This document shows, piece by piece, positions 50,196 through 59,455 of a stretch of 61,047 bases of DNA. Position 1 is the stretch's first letter; every line of letters starts with the position of its first letter. Source of the DNA: Opitutus sp. (GTDB lineage Bacteria; Verrucomicrobiota; Verrucomicrobiia; Opitutales; Opitutaceae). Both the position numbers and the translations under genes were made by a program. Where the stretch lies: contig JANYAM010000124.1 in the NCBI GenBank assembly GCA_025361365.1, forward strand, positions 1 to 61,047, written 5' to 3'. The notes under the pieces are model-generated. The model was not told where the DNA came from. It searched no databases and saw only the letters and a list, made by a program, of their open reading frames with translations.

Positions 50196-52250
50196 ATGGA
50201 TCGCTTCCCAGACATGACTTCTCGAGTGATACAGGCTCTGGCAATCGCCATTGGTTTCGCCTGCCTTCCTGCTGCTAACGCCCGGACTTGGGAGGTCAGC
50301 CAGTGCGATCCCCGCGCCGATGACTCTGGAGCAGGCACAGCCGATCAGCCGCTGCGCACCATTTCCCGAGCCGCCGAACTGGCCGGTCCAGGGGACACTG
50401 TACTCGTCCACGCCGGTACTTATCGCGAGCGCGTTGCTCCCGCACGCGGGGGTCTTGAGGGAAGCCCCATCGTCTACCGGGCCGTGCCCGGGGAGCAAGT
50501 AGTCATCAAGGGCTCCGATATATACTCAGGACCGCTCGCCACTGAGCCCAACGAACCTGGTGTCGTCCGACTCAGCCTCGATCCTAGCCTATTTGGAAAG
50601 ACCGGCTACAACCCATTCGCCACCCCGCTCCTACGGGTGGAAACCGGACGCACACTCGGACAGGTTTTTGTGAACGACGAGCAATACCGTGAAGTCGGAG
50701 AGGCCAGCGAAGTACGGCGAGTCGCTGGCACCTGGACCGCCCAAGACGCCGGCCGAACCATTCTGCTGCATTTACCAGGCTCCGCTGTTTTGGCCGGTAG
50801 CAAGCGGATCGAATTGACGACCCGGAGCCGAATTTTTGCACCCTACCTGCGCGGACTCGGCTACATTCATGTTGTCGGATTCACGATGCTGCATTGCGCC
50901 AACCAATTTCCCTCACATTTCTGGGACAGCGACTCACCTCAGGCGGGCGCCCTCGGTTGCCGCGGTGGACACCATTGGCTGATTGAAGGAAATACAATAC
51001 GGTTCGCCAAATCCCTGGGCCTCGATTGCGGCTCCGAGGGTGAGGAGGACGCCGATGGGCTTCACCAGCCCGAGCCAAAGTATTCCGGTTACCACCGCAT
51101 CCTAAGCAATACGATCTCTGACAACGGCGCCGGAGGCCTTGCGGCCAGCCACGCGCTGGAAACCTATATCATCGGCAACACATTCGAGCGGAACAACAGC
51201 ATGGGCCATACCGCTCCCGAGTCGGCGGCACTCAAGACTCACTTCTTTATCCGGGGTCGGATCGAGGGGAATTTGTTCCGGGACAATGAGTGCTACGGCA
51301 TCTGGTGCGACAACGTCTACGTGGACGTCAGGATTACGCGCAACGTTCTGCTCAACAACCGCGACGCCGGGATTTTCATGGAGATGGGGGGCGGCCCAGC
51401 CTTGATCGACAATAATATTGTCGCAATGACCCGCGGCGCCTCCACGGGTTGGCACAACGGAAGCGGTTTCTTCGCCCATGATGCCGGGGGCTTCACCCTG
51501 GCTCACAATCTTTTCGTCGCCAACGCGGACTACGGCATCTTGGTCCGCCAAGAAGACGAACGCCGCTATATGGTCTACCCGGCCAGCACCTTGTCCTGGG
51601 AAGGCCAGCCTAGCGAAACGCGGCCGTGCCTCCCCGAGCACATCCAGATCGTCAACAACGTGGTGCTCGACAACCACCGCGGCGCTGTGAGTTTCCCTCT
51701 GCCCGGTCCAGAGGCGGACCAGAACCGCTGTGACGGCAATCTCTACACCCGGGGCGACCTAGATTTTGTGCCGTTTGTGGTGAACAGCCACCACGGAGTT
51801 CGGGCCGTTGAGACGCGCGACCTGATTCTGGCCCGGATCGCCGACAGCCAGCAACCAGACGCGCAGGTCCCGCTGCCTTATTCCCGCGGCCCACTCGTCG
51901 CTTTTGCCCAATGGCGGAGCGTGGGCTTTGATCCACATGGCGCGGTTGGTGCCTACGCCGCCAATGTCCGCGCCCTCGACCTGTCACTCACTGTGGGCAC
52001 GGGCCCCTTGCCGGGCGAGTTGGTGTGCAAGCTCATCCCGGGAGTGACCCAGGACATTTTCGGGCGGACGCTGCCTGACAATCCATTGCCTGGCCCCTTC
52101 CAGATGATTGGCGAGTCACCGGTGGCGCTCACCCTGTGGCCAATGCCCTGCGCGACGGACGACATTAGCGCGCAGCCAGCCGACATGCTCCCCCATGCGC
52201 CACCACCGCCTATCGCTACTGGCAGTGCGCTGGCACGGCTGCCGGATTAG
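50196..52250 (+). CDS. Secreted right-handed parallel beta-helix protein
   Basis: 684 residues with a signal peptide (VIQALAIAIGFACLPAANA). AGPGDTVLVHAGTYRERVAP is the entry to pectate-lyase-like beta-helices. Repeating NxIxxN coils follow (HRILSNTISDNGAGGL, ETYIIGNTFERNNSM, RIEGNLFRDNECYGIWCDN, RITRNVLLNNRDAGIFME, LAHNLFVANADYGILV). It belongs to the DUF1565/pectin-lyase-fold group of polysaccharide lyases or hydrolases; the catalytic type is not evident. Two ATGs (50196, 50214) are possible starts. Probably co-transcribed with GH39. Confidence 0.85.
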   Translation: MDRFPDMTSRVIQALAIAIGFACLPAANARTWEVSQCDPRADDSGAGTADQPLRTISRAAELAGPGDTVLVHAGTYRERVAPARGGLEGSPIVYRAVPGEQVVIKGSDIYSGPLATEPNEPGVVRLSLDPSLFGKTGYNPFATPLLRVETGRTLGQVFVNDEQYREVGEASEVRRVAGTWTAQDAGRTILLHLPGSAVLAGSKRIELTTRSRIFAPYLRGLGYIHVVGFTMLHCANQFPSHFWDSDSPQAGALGCRGGHHWLIEGNTIRFAKSLGLDCGSEGEEDADGLHQPEPKYSGYHRILSNTISDNGAGGLAASHALETYIIGNTFERNNSMGHTAPESAALKTHFFIRGRIEGNLFRDNECYGIWCDNVYVDVRITRNVLLNNRDAGIFMEMGGGPALIDNNIVAMTRGASTGWHNGSGFFAHDAGGFTLAHNLFVANADYGILVRQEDERRYMVYPASTLSWEGQPSETRPCLPEHIQIVNNVVLDNHRGAVSFPLPGPEADQNRCDGNLYTRGDLDFVPFVVNSHHGVRAVETRDLILARIADSQQPDAQVPLPYSRGPLVAFAQWRSVGFDPHGAVGAYAANVRALDLSLTVGTGPLPGELVCKLIPGVTQDIFGRTLPDNPLPGPFQMIGESPVALTLWPMPCATDDISAQPADMLPHAPPPPIATGSALARLPD

Positions 52251-52265
52251 GGCACATCTTCAAAG

Positions 52266-52632
52266 TCACATAAGCCAGAGGAAGACGCAAGCCAGCGCGA
52301 CGAAGGCGGCATAGGCGGTGGTGGTCTGTTCGTAGCGAGTGGCCGATGCGGCGGGAGGATTTGAGTCTGGCAAAGGCGTTCTCGATGAGATGGCGGGAGC
52401 GATAAGTGTATTCGTCATAGACCGGCTGGATCAGGCGATTGCGCCGAGCCGGCACGACGGGTTGATGACCGGCGGCGAGCAGCCGCTCGCGCCACCAATC
52501 CGCATCGTAGCCGCGATCACACAGTACCTGCGCACCTTGCCCTGGCGGCACGAGCGCTGGGGCCTTCGTCACATCGTTGCGCTCGCCGCCAGTGACGACA
52601 AAACGCACGGGATACCTCTTGGCAGACAAGCT
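52266..52632 (-). pseudogene. IS5-family transposase remnant, N-truncated and frameshifted
   Basis: Reads VRFVVTGGERNDVTKAPALV, VLCDRGYDADWWRERLLAAGHQPVVPARRNR and YTYRSRHLIENAFARLKSSRRI: the C-terminal half of an IS5-type transposase with its Glu in HLIENAFARLK. After SRRI an extra base shifts the frame; the neighbouring frame continues RYEQTTTAYAAFVALACVFLWLM and stops at 52268-52266. The first half is missing. The sequence just left of it (GGGCACATCTTCAAAG) may be its terminal repeat, directly touching the beta-helix stop. Confidence 0.85.
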
Positions 52633-52736
52633 GTCACTCGCTTACCATCAATCGGAGACCGGCACTTCAGTGTAAATATCTTCCAATGAATCAGATAAAG
52701 CATTTTCGGTGGTTTGCTTGTAAATCGCCGGAACAA

Positions 52737-53735
52737 CTAATCACTCACACCCGGTTGGCAGCGATAAGTTCGGTCGCTAAAACGGTAGGGATCACCGGCC
52801 GAGCCTGCTCCGGCGGCTCCGCCAAAGAGGTAAATTTGTTCGTCAATCACGACCGAAGCGCCCCAGGAAAGAGGGCAAGGCATACGCGGCCCTAGCCGCC
52901 AGGCGCCGATCGAAGGCCGATAGATTTGTATTGCGGATCCATCCGTGAGGTCTCGACCACCCATAATCCATAACTCATCTCGCCACCGAACAACCTGCGG
53001 TGAGCGTGGCTTCGTTGGTCCGCCGATGATCTGCCAGCGGCCGCTCGCCGACTGAAACCTCGCTAGTCCGGTGCCAGGCACGCAGACGTAAATGTCCCCA
53101 TCGTATTCCGCCCCGGAGATTGCGTTCATGCCCAGCGGGCCGTCCGTTTCATGGCGCCATGTTCTCTCGCCAGCGCCAATGCTGTCCATGCGACCGGGCT
53201 TGGTCGGATCGGCCTGTCCTAAAACGTAAAGCCGGCCCCGGGCAACCACTGCGAGTGGAGCTGGTTGGGGGTAAGGCAGAGCCGGACCTTCGGCCAGATT
53301 GCCCGTGGTGGGGTCAAAACATTCGACCTTTGTGGTTGCCGCGCGTTTCCCATCTACGGCTGCGATGTCTCCACCGATAATCCATATGCAGCCCTGGAAG
53401 CAAACCGTGGCACAAAAGATCCGCGGCCGGGTGAAACGAGCCACGGCAAGCCAACGATCCCCCGCCAAGTCATAGCACCATAGCTCATCATACGCATGCG
53501 GATGCGGTGGCTCGCCCCAAGTCCGCGTAAAGCCACCCGCAATGTAGATGCGACCCCGTAACACCGCCGCCATGATGTCGTGGTTGCTACCCGGCATGGA
53601 TGCCAGAGATTGCCAAATCCCCAGCGACACAGAAGGCGATGGTTGCATTATCTTCGAAGCTTCAGCGCAGACTGATAGCGGCATGAGCAAGGCCAACGCC
53701 GTTGCCTTCAACCCGAGTTGAGTCAGGAATTGCAT
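52737..53735 (-). CDS. Secreted kelch-repeat protein
   Basis: 332 residues with a signal peptide (about 1-24: FLTQLGLKATALALLMPLSVCA). Kelch-type blades recur: VLRGRIYIAGGFTRTWG, ELWCYDLAGDRWLAVARF, VCFQGCIWIIGGDIAA, VVARGRLYVLGQA, RWRDELWIMGGRDLTDG, VIDEQIYLFGG. They form a beta-propeller that may bind glycans or act like galactose-oxidase-type proteins; no copper ligands are evident. ATG 53735 preferred over upstream codons. Confidence 0.88.
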   Translation of the reverse strand: MQFLTQLGLKATALALLMPLSVCAEASKIMQPSPSVSLGIWQSLASMPGSNHDIMAAVLRGRIYIAGGFTRTWGEPPHPHAYDELWCYDLAGDRWLAVARFTRPRIFCATVCFQGCIWIIGGDIAAVDGKRAATTKVECFDPTTGNLAEGPALPYPQPAPLAVVARGRLYVLGQADPTKPGRMDSIGAGERTWRHETDGPLGMNAISGAEYDGDIYVCVPGTGLARFQSASGRWQIIGGPTKPRSPQVVRWRDELWIMGGRDLTDGSAIQIYRPSIGAWRLGPRMPCPLSWGASVVIDEQIYLFGGAAGAGSAGDPYRFSDRTYRCQPGVSD

Positions 53736-54018
53736 ATGGGCAGGAAAGTGTGGCCACACACAAGTGGGCTGGTCTCATGGCGCAGGATTTTATGTTGGTG
53801 CCGCACAGCCGACAAAGTCTGTGCGTCCGCAATCAAGCACCGAACTACTTGGCCCATCAAGTTGGTCGTTTGTTTATGTGAACTAGCGCCGTCCGGCGCT
53901 GGTCCACAGGCGCCAGTTAACGTCAACTCGGCTGATTCGCGACACCAATGCGCTCGGGGCTACCATCGAAAGACGCAGTGATGACACTTCGCAAAACTGA
54001 GATTCTACAGAAGGCCAC

Positions 54019-56619
54019 TTGAATATTCCATTTACTAAATCCGACCGAGTTGCGCTTGTAATTTTCACTGCTCTCATGGTTTCTGTCTCGGCGTCAAAGG
54101 CTGGTCCGTGGTCCCCAAGCACCTGGCCCGTGCTGCGGCACTATGATGGCGAGCATCTGCTTCGAATCGCGCTCCCCCTCGGTGGTATCGGAACAGGAAC
54201 TGTTTCCCTAGGTGGGCGCGGCGAGCTGAAAGACTGGGAGATCATGAACCGTCCCATGCGGGGTTTTGCAGCAACGAGTATCTCGCCCAACAATGATGCG
54301 CCCTTTTTCGCGATCCACCTCCGGCCGCGAAATGGGCCGACCATAACGCGCGCACTACTAGGACCATTAGACCCAACGGAATATGAAGCGGAGGACGGAC
54401 GGCCAGCAAATCATCATGGCTTGCCGCGATTCCGAGCCGCCGAATTTGACGCTGCCTACCCATTCGGACAAGTTCGCCTCTCTGATCCGACCCTGCCAGT
54501 AACCGTGCGCCTGAAGGCGTTCAATCCACTGATCCCGGGGGACGCGGACTCAAGCGGATTGCCGGTCGCGGTGCTCTGTTATGAAGTCACCAACGAATCC
54601 GCTCAGGACCTGACCGTTTCAGTTTGTGGCAGCCTGCGCAACTTCATCGGCGAGGACCACCTCTCGAACCGTATTAGCTGGCGAGGCGAGTCCGTTTGGA
54701 CCGGAGCGAAACAGAACCAAAACGAATTTCGCTCCGACGGAAAAATCAGAGGGATCTATTTTACAAGTCACGGTGTCGCCCCGACTGGACCCGCATGGGG
54801 CACTATGGCGCTCGTAACCGAGGAGTCAGAAGGCGTCAGCTATCGCACAAATTCCGGCACCAATGCGTGGAGTCGCGCCATTCTGAATTTCTGGGACGAT
54901 TTCAGCGCCAACGGTGCGTTGTCCGACACTGATCACTGTGAGGATGACGACCCGATGGCATCGCTCGCGGTCAGCAAGCAGGTGCCGGCCCATCAGACAC
55001 GGTCCTTCGCTTTCCTTCTCACTTGGGATTTCCCCAACCGTCGTTCCTGGAGGCCCGATAGCCCGGACTACGGCGAAGACACTGTTGGCAACTATTACAG
55101 CACCCGGTTCAGGGATGCTTGGGATGTGGCGGAGCTCGTCGCGCCTCGGCTCGCAGAGCTTGAACTGGAGTCCCGCCGCTTCGTGGAGGCCTTAATCAGT
55201 TCAGACTATCCCTCGGAACTGAAGGAAGCTGCACTCTTCAATCTGGCAACCTTGCGATCCCAGACAGTGTTTCGCATCGCCACCGGCCAGTTGATGGCGT
55301 GGGAAGGCACAATGGCCCAAGCCGGATCGTGCTTTGGCTCGTGCACCCACGTGTGGAACTATGAATCTGCTACCGCCTTCCTTTTTCCAGACCTTGCACG
55401 CACAATGAGGGATGTGGAATTTGGCGCGGCGACGGACGCCGCGGGCAAGATGAGTTTTCGCACAATGCTGCCATTATCCAAGGCCCAAGACTGGAACAGG
55501 GCAGCTGCGGACGGGCAGATGGGCACGATCATCAAATTCTACCGCGAATGGCAATTGTGCGGTGACCGCGCCTTCCTCGATCGCCACTGGCCCAAGGTCA
55601 AGGCAGCGCTCGCTTATGCGTGGGTGCCGGACGGCTGGGACGCCGATCAGGATGGAGTCATGGAAGGGGAGCAACCCAGCACCATGGACGTCGCATACTA
55701 CGGCCCCAATCCGCAGATGCAGTTCTGGTATCTCGGCGCCCTGCGCGCTGCTGAGCAAATGGCCTTGGCGGAACAGGACACAAAGCTCGCGGACCGGTGC
55801 CACGCGCTCTTTGACTCCGGGAAAGCCTGGACCGACCGCTACCTCTTCAACGGGGAATACTACGAGCAAATCATCACCGACCCGAAGACACACACCTTCA
55901 GGGAATGGGCGCCCAGTGACGAACTGCCACCTTACCAACTCGGCAAGGGATGCCTTGTCGACCAGCTGGTGGGACAGAGCCTTTCAAGTCTATGTCAGCT
56001 CGGTGAACTCGCTCCGGCCGAGCACTTGCAGGCCACCCTGCACAGCATTATGCGCTACAACTTCAAGGGTAGCTTCGCCGATCACTTCAACAACATGCGC
56101 TCGTTTGTGCTCGGCGATGAAGCAGGCTTGGTGATGGCTTCTTGGCCGCGGGGACGGCTCAAGGTGCCCTTCCCCTATTTCAGCGAGGCGATGACTGGCT
56201 TCGAATACACCGCCGCCGTCGGCATGATCCAAGCCGGCCAGGACGACGACGCCATAAAGGTCATTCACGCCATTCGCAGTCGTTTCGATGGCCGGAAGCG
56301 CAACCCCTTCGACGAACCCGAATGCGGGTTTCACTACGGACGCTCCTTGGCGAGTTGGAACGCCTTGCTGGCGTGGAGCGGCTTCTGGTACTCGGCCGTG
56401 GACAGAACCGTGAGTTTCCATGCGAGGCCGGGGCGCTATTTCTGGTCAAACGGGGTCGCCTGGGGAACCGCGGAATTCCTTCCAGGCCAGCTAAGGCTTA
56501 CTAGTTTGCACGGGAGCTTGGTAGCGGACCAAGTGCTCGTGGACGGCAAGGCCGTTGTCCTACCGAGCAGCACCGTCGCAGCAGGAGCAACTGTTTCACT
56601 CGCGCTGCCAACACCTTGA
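54019..56619 (+). CDS. GH116-family beta-glucosidase/beta-xylosidase
   Basis: 866 residues. Signal peptide (about 10-28). N-terminal beta-sandwich with LPLGGIGTGTVSLGGRGELKDWEI, the GH116 (GBA2-like) mark. Catalytic (alpha/alpha)6 domain: nucleophile Glu449 in CTHVWNYESA, acid/base Asp557 in STMDVAYYGPN. AMTGFEYTAAVGMIQAG and NPFDEPECGFHYGRS close the active site. It removes terminal beta-glucose or xylose. The TTG start at 54019 has an AGAAGG ribosome site 6 bases upstream. A short RbsD-like gene follows 2 bases after the stop. Confidence 0.92.
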   Translation: MNIPFTKSDRVALVIFTALMVSVSASKAGPWSPSTWPVLRHYDGEHLLRIALPLGGIGTGTVSLGGRGELKDWEIMNRPMRGFAATSISPNNDAPFFAIHLRPRNGPTITRALLGPLDPTEYEAEDGRPANHHGLPRFRAAEFDAAYPFGQVRLSDPTLPVTVRLKAFNPLIPGDADSSGLPVAVLCYEVTNESAQDLTVSVCGSLRNFIGEDHLSNRISWRGESVWTGAKQNQNEFRSDGKIRGIYFTSHGVAPTGPAWGTMALVTEESEGVSYRTNSGTNAWSRAILNFWDDFSANGALSDTDHCEDDDPMASLAVSKQVPAHQTRSFAFLLTWDFPNRRSWRPDSPDYGEDTVGNYYSTRFRDAWDVAELVAPRLAELELESRRFVEALISSDYPSELKEAALFNLATLRSQTVFRIATGQLMAWEGTMAQAGSCFGSCTHVWNYESATAFLFPDLARTMRDVEFGAATDAAGKMSFRTMLPLSKAQDWNRAAADGQMGTIIKFYREWQLCGDRAFLDRHWPKVKAALAYAWVPDGWDADQDGVMEGEQPSTMDVAYYGPNPQMQFWYLGALRAAEQMALAEQDTKLADRCHALFDSGKAWTDRYLFNGEYYEQIITDPKTHTFREWAPSDELPPYQLGKGCLVDQLVGQSLSSLCQLGELAPAEHLQATLHSIMRYNFKGSFADHFNNMRSFVLGDEAGLVMASWPRGRLKVPFPYFSEAMTGFEYTAAVGMIQAGQDDDAIKVIHAIRSRFDGRKRNPFDEPECGFHYGRSLASWNALLAWSGFWYSAVDRTVSFHARPGRYFWSNGVAWGTAEFLPGQLRLTSLHGSLVADQVLVDGKAVVLPSSTVAAGATVSLALPTP

Positions 56620-56621
56620 TA

Positions 56622-57173
56622 ATGAAAATCCCCTTCTTCCATCGCCTCGTCGTGCTGCTGGTGGCGACAACCTGCAACTCCTTGGGGGCGGCAACCGCGG
56701 ACTGGCGTGGCGAACTCGAACGGGCCCTGCCGCTCTTTGGCCACCGCAATTGGATCGTGATAGTCGATTCAGCTTATCCGCTGCAAAACGCCACCGGAAT
56801 CCAAGTCGTGGCCACTTCAGCCGACCATCTTGAGGTGCTCCAAGCTGTGCTCACGGCTGTGAGGGCAAACAAACATGTCCGCTCCCAAATCTACCTTGAT
56901 GCAGAGCTCCCCTTCGTTCCCGAGAAACATGCGGCCGGCATCGAGATCTACCGGGCCGGGCTGGCAGCTGCATTAAAGAACGAGAAGCCAGTTTACATTC
57001 CGCATGAACAGATCATCCACCGTCTGAAAGAGGCCGGAGGGGAGTTCCGCGTGCTCATACTTAAGAGCAACCTCACCCTGCCGTATTCATCGGTTTTTCT
57101 CGAGCTCGGCTGCGGTTACTGGACGGATCAAGCTGAAAGCGATTTGCGCCGCATCATGGGCGCAGCCCACTAA
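56622..57173 (+). CDS. RbsD/FucU-like protein with signal peptide
   Basis: 183 residues. After a signal peptide (about 1-24) the sequence recalls D-ribose pyranase/fucose mutarotase: LPLFGHRNWIVIVDSAYPLQNATGIQVVAT, HLEVLQAVLTAVRANKHVRSQIYLDAELPFV and ELGCGYW. Those enzymes speed anomer conversion of free sugars in the cytosol; this one appears exported. The start lies 2 bases after the GH116 stop, so the two are coupled. The family call is moderate because the usual GHGD and C-terminal YGN motifs are altered. Confidence 0.6.
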   Translation: MKIPFFHRLVVLLVATTCNSLGAATADWRGELERALPLFGHRNWIVIVDSAYPLQNATGIQVVATSADHLEVLQAVLTAVRANKHVRSQIYLDAELPFVPEKHAAGIEIYRAGLAAALKNEKPVYIPHEQIIHRLKEAGGEFRVLILKSNLTLPYSSVFLELGCGYWTDQAESDLRRIMGAAH

Positions 57174-57220
57174 CCCAGCACCCGCGTGATCTCTCGCGTG
57201 GCACGGGAACCCTTAGCGAC

Positions 57221-58729
57221 TTAATCTTGCTGCCCGAAGACAGTGAACTCGGCTACCCCGGGCGTGATACCCGGCGGCCAGCCGAGCAAAACAAGACGGA
57301 CACGGCTTCCGACCATCGGCTTGCATTCGCGGTAGTCGATCAACAGATCAGCGTCGTTTTGAGTGCGATCGACGATGGTGTTCCACTCCCCCGGCTTGGA
57401 TTCAACCTCCACTCGATAACGATACGGGCCAGGATTGACACCCCGCGTGGTGTCCAGTCCGACATCACGCCAAACAATGCGCACGGCATGCACCCGGGCG
57501 CTAAGATTCAGCCGGCTCGTCAACATTGGCGCCGTATCGTTTGACGCCGGTTGCCACCAAGTCCGCAGATCTCCATCCACAGCAAAGCGGCCGCCAAGAT
57601 TTGGCGCGTTTGATGAACCGAAGGTCTGGCATCCTGCATTAAGCGGGATCCAATCAGGCCCGTTTTTTTGGCCTGACGGGATGTATTTCGGCAGCCACTG
57701 GGGAATGGAACTCGCAGACGGCACAAACAGCTCGCCGTCGGCGCTCATCTGCACCCGATCCATGCCAATTCTCCGTTCAAAACCGTGGGCAACACCCGCC
57801 CTGATCGTGTAGAATGCCCAAAGTTCATTATTCGGGCCGGCCACAATGCAGCCGTGCGCAGTACCAGTCACCAGTCCGCTTGTCGTCCGAAGGATGGGGT
57901 TTAGTCGCTGCGGAGAGAACGGCCCGAGCGGTGAATGACCAACATAGGCACCCATTGCATAGGTTTTGTTTTCCGTTCCGGCAGCGGAGTAGGTCAGATA
58001 GTAACGGCCGGAGCGTTTTATCATCCATGCCCCCTCAATCCAGCCTTTGCCTTTGATCTGGTTCCATTCTCCAACGGCTTCCCACGGCTGACCGAGGGGA
58101 TCGAATTTGATTAGTTCTACTGGCCCTGTAAGGGGATGCGTGGGACTGGAAGGATTCAATTCCGCTCCCCATATTCCACCCTTTGCGGAACAGCCCCAGT
58201 AATAATAGAGTTTCCCATCGTCATCTGCGAACAACATGGGGTCCACAAAAGGTGGCATTCCTTCCTGCCGTGCGATCTGGATTTTGCCGACTGTCGAGAA
58301 CGGTCCTAAGGGCGAGTCCGAGACGTGCAGTTCTGATTCCGATGCGAGCAGATAGAATTTAGACCCGTATTTCACGACCGTGGGTGCGTAGCCCAAATCC
58401 CGAACATTCAGCGGATGGTGCTCCCAGGTCGCGCCCTGGTCCTCGCTGACCCAAGCCATATCGACGGACGGGTAGAGATACCACTTGCCGTTTTCCCAAA
58501 GGGCCGAGGGATCGGCCAATTCTCGGAACTGCTCCTTGTAAGGAAGCAACCACTGGATGTTTTCGTCCAACGGGGATCCGTTGGTAACTCCCCGCGCAAA
58601 CCTACCAACCGGGTAATTAGGTATGGGCAGCGGATTACAATAGGTTCGCGGGAACTCAGAGGCAAACGACGGACAATGCGCCGCCAGCACCACGAGTAGG
58701 TAGCTGAGACGATATCGGAACCATGACAT
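57221..58729 (-). CDS. GH43-family glycosidase with C-terminal discoidin-like domain
   Basis: 502 residues, signal peptide (about 6-24). Five-bladed GH43 propeller with base Asp in ELADPSALWENGKWYLYPS, the middle Asp in FVDPMLFADDDGKLYYYWG, and acid Glu in GWIEGAWMIKRSGRYYLTYSA. Expected activity: beta-xylosidase or alpha-arabinofuranosidase. From about residue 370 a beta-sandwich (FAVDGDLRTWWQPASND, VHAVRIVWRDVG, VRLVLLGWPPGITPGVAEFTVFG) resembles an F5/8 type C (discoidin) carbohydrate-binding domain. ATG 58729. Confidence 0.9.
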   Translation of the reverse strand: MSWFRYRLSYLLVVLAAHCPSFASEFPRTYCNPLPIPNYPVGRFARGVTNGSPLDENIQWLLPYKEQFRELADPSALWENGKWYLYPSVDMAWVSEDQGATWEHHPLNVRDLGYAPTVVKYGSKFYLLASESELHVSDSPLGPFSTVGKIQIARQEGMPPFVDPMLFADDDGKLYYYWGCSAKGGIWGAELNPSSPTHPLTGPVELIKFDPLGQPWEAVGEWNQIKGKGWIEGAWMIKRSGRYYLTYSAAGTENKTYAMGAYVGHSPLGPFSPQRLNPILRTTSGLVTGTAHGCIVAGPNNELWAFYTIRAGVAHGFERRIGMDRVQMSADGELFVPSASSIPQWLPKYIPSGQKNGPDWIPLNAGCQTFGSSNAPNLGGRFAVDGDLRTWWQPASNDTAPMLTSRLNLSARVHAVRIVWRDVGLDTTRGVNPGPYRYRVEVESKPGEWNTIVDRTQNDADLLIDYRECKPMVGSRVRLVLLGWPPGITPGVAEFTVFGQQD

Positions 58730-58761
58730 GGTGAGGTTGGCCAATTTGCGACGGGGGTGGT

Positions 58762-59421
58762 TCAGCCACGGCAAGAGTCACTACTGCGCCCTCTTTGACC
58801 AGCCCATTGCCGGGTAAGAGCGTGAAAATGCGTGGCCCATTCCTCCCACGTCCGACGGAGCAAGGGGGCAATCAAGTGCGGCGACTCATCATTCTGCACG
58901 TGGGCCTTTAGCCGCGAAAGCTCGTGCAAGGCCACCATGGTGTAGGTCGGGCTTTTATATTCCTCGAAGGTGCCATTTTGCTGGGTGAAGGCACTTATGC
59001 CCCGCAGCCGCTGGAGCCCGTAGTCGCAAAATTTCTTCACCCCCCAGGTGTTCACCTTCGGCCTTTGAATGATGCAGCCTTTGGCTATCTCACTTTGTGG
59101 GTCCTCAGAGACTGACAGGGCCACGCCACGGTCCGTCCAGTTATATAGATCGACCGATGAGTAGCAGTGCACACCGACTTCGGCTGCATCGCCCCCGATC
59201 TTATGTTCCCCGAACCAGTAGTAGGTGCCTTCATGGAACAGCAGACCACCACCATGGGCATTGATATGAACGCCATTGTCATCAAGCCCCGCCTGATCGG
59301 GCTGAAATTGAGTGAGGGTAGTTCTCGATACTTGGATTTCGGCTGCTTGGAGAGGACCTCGGGGCGGGAGCGTAAGTGTGGTGAGGCCGCAAAGCAGGAT
59401 AGAGATAAGGCGAGGTCTCAT
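58762..59421 (-). pseudogene. Chimeric ORF: GH43 N-terminus fused to the end of another protein
   Basis: Residues 1-123 are the start of a secreted GH43-like enzyme (signal peptide, then NGVHINAHGGGLLFHEGTYYWFGEHK, YSSVDLYNWTDRGVAL, IIQRPKV). Right after KV (near 59052) homology changes to NTWGVKKFCDYGLQRL, FEEYKSPTYTMVALHELSRL and WEEWATHFHALTRQWAG. That reads like part of an alpha-helical toroid protein of a different family. The reading frame is kept, so an in-frame deletion joined two genes. Neither half is complete; probably non-functional. Confidence 0.65.
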
Positions 59422-59455
59422 AAATGAATGTGAAAATGGCTGACGAACGACTCCT

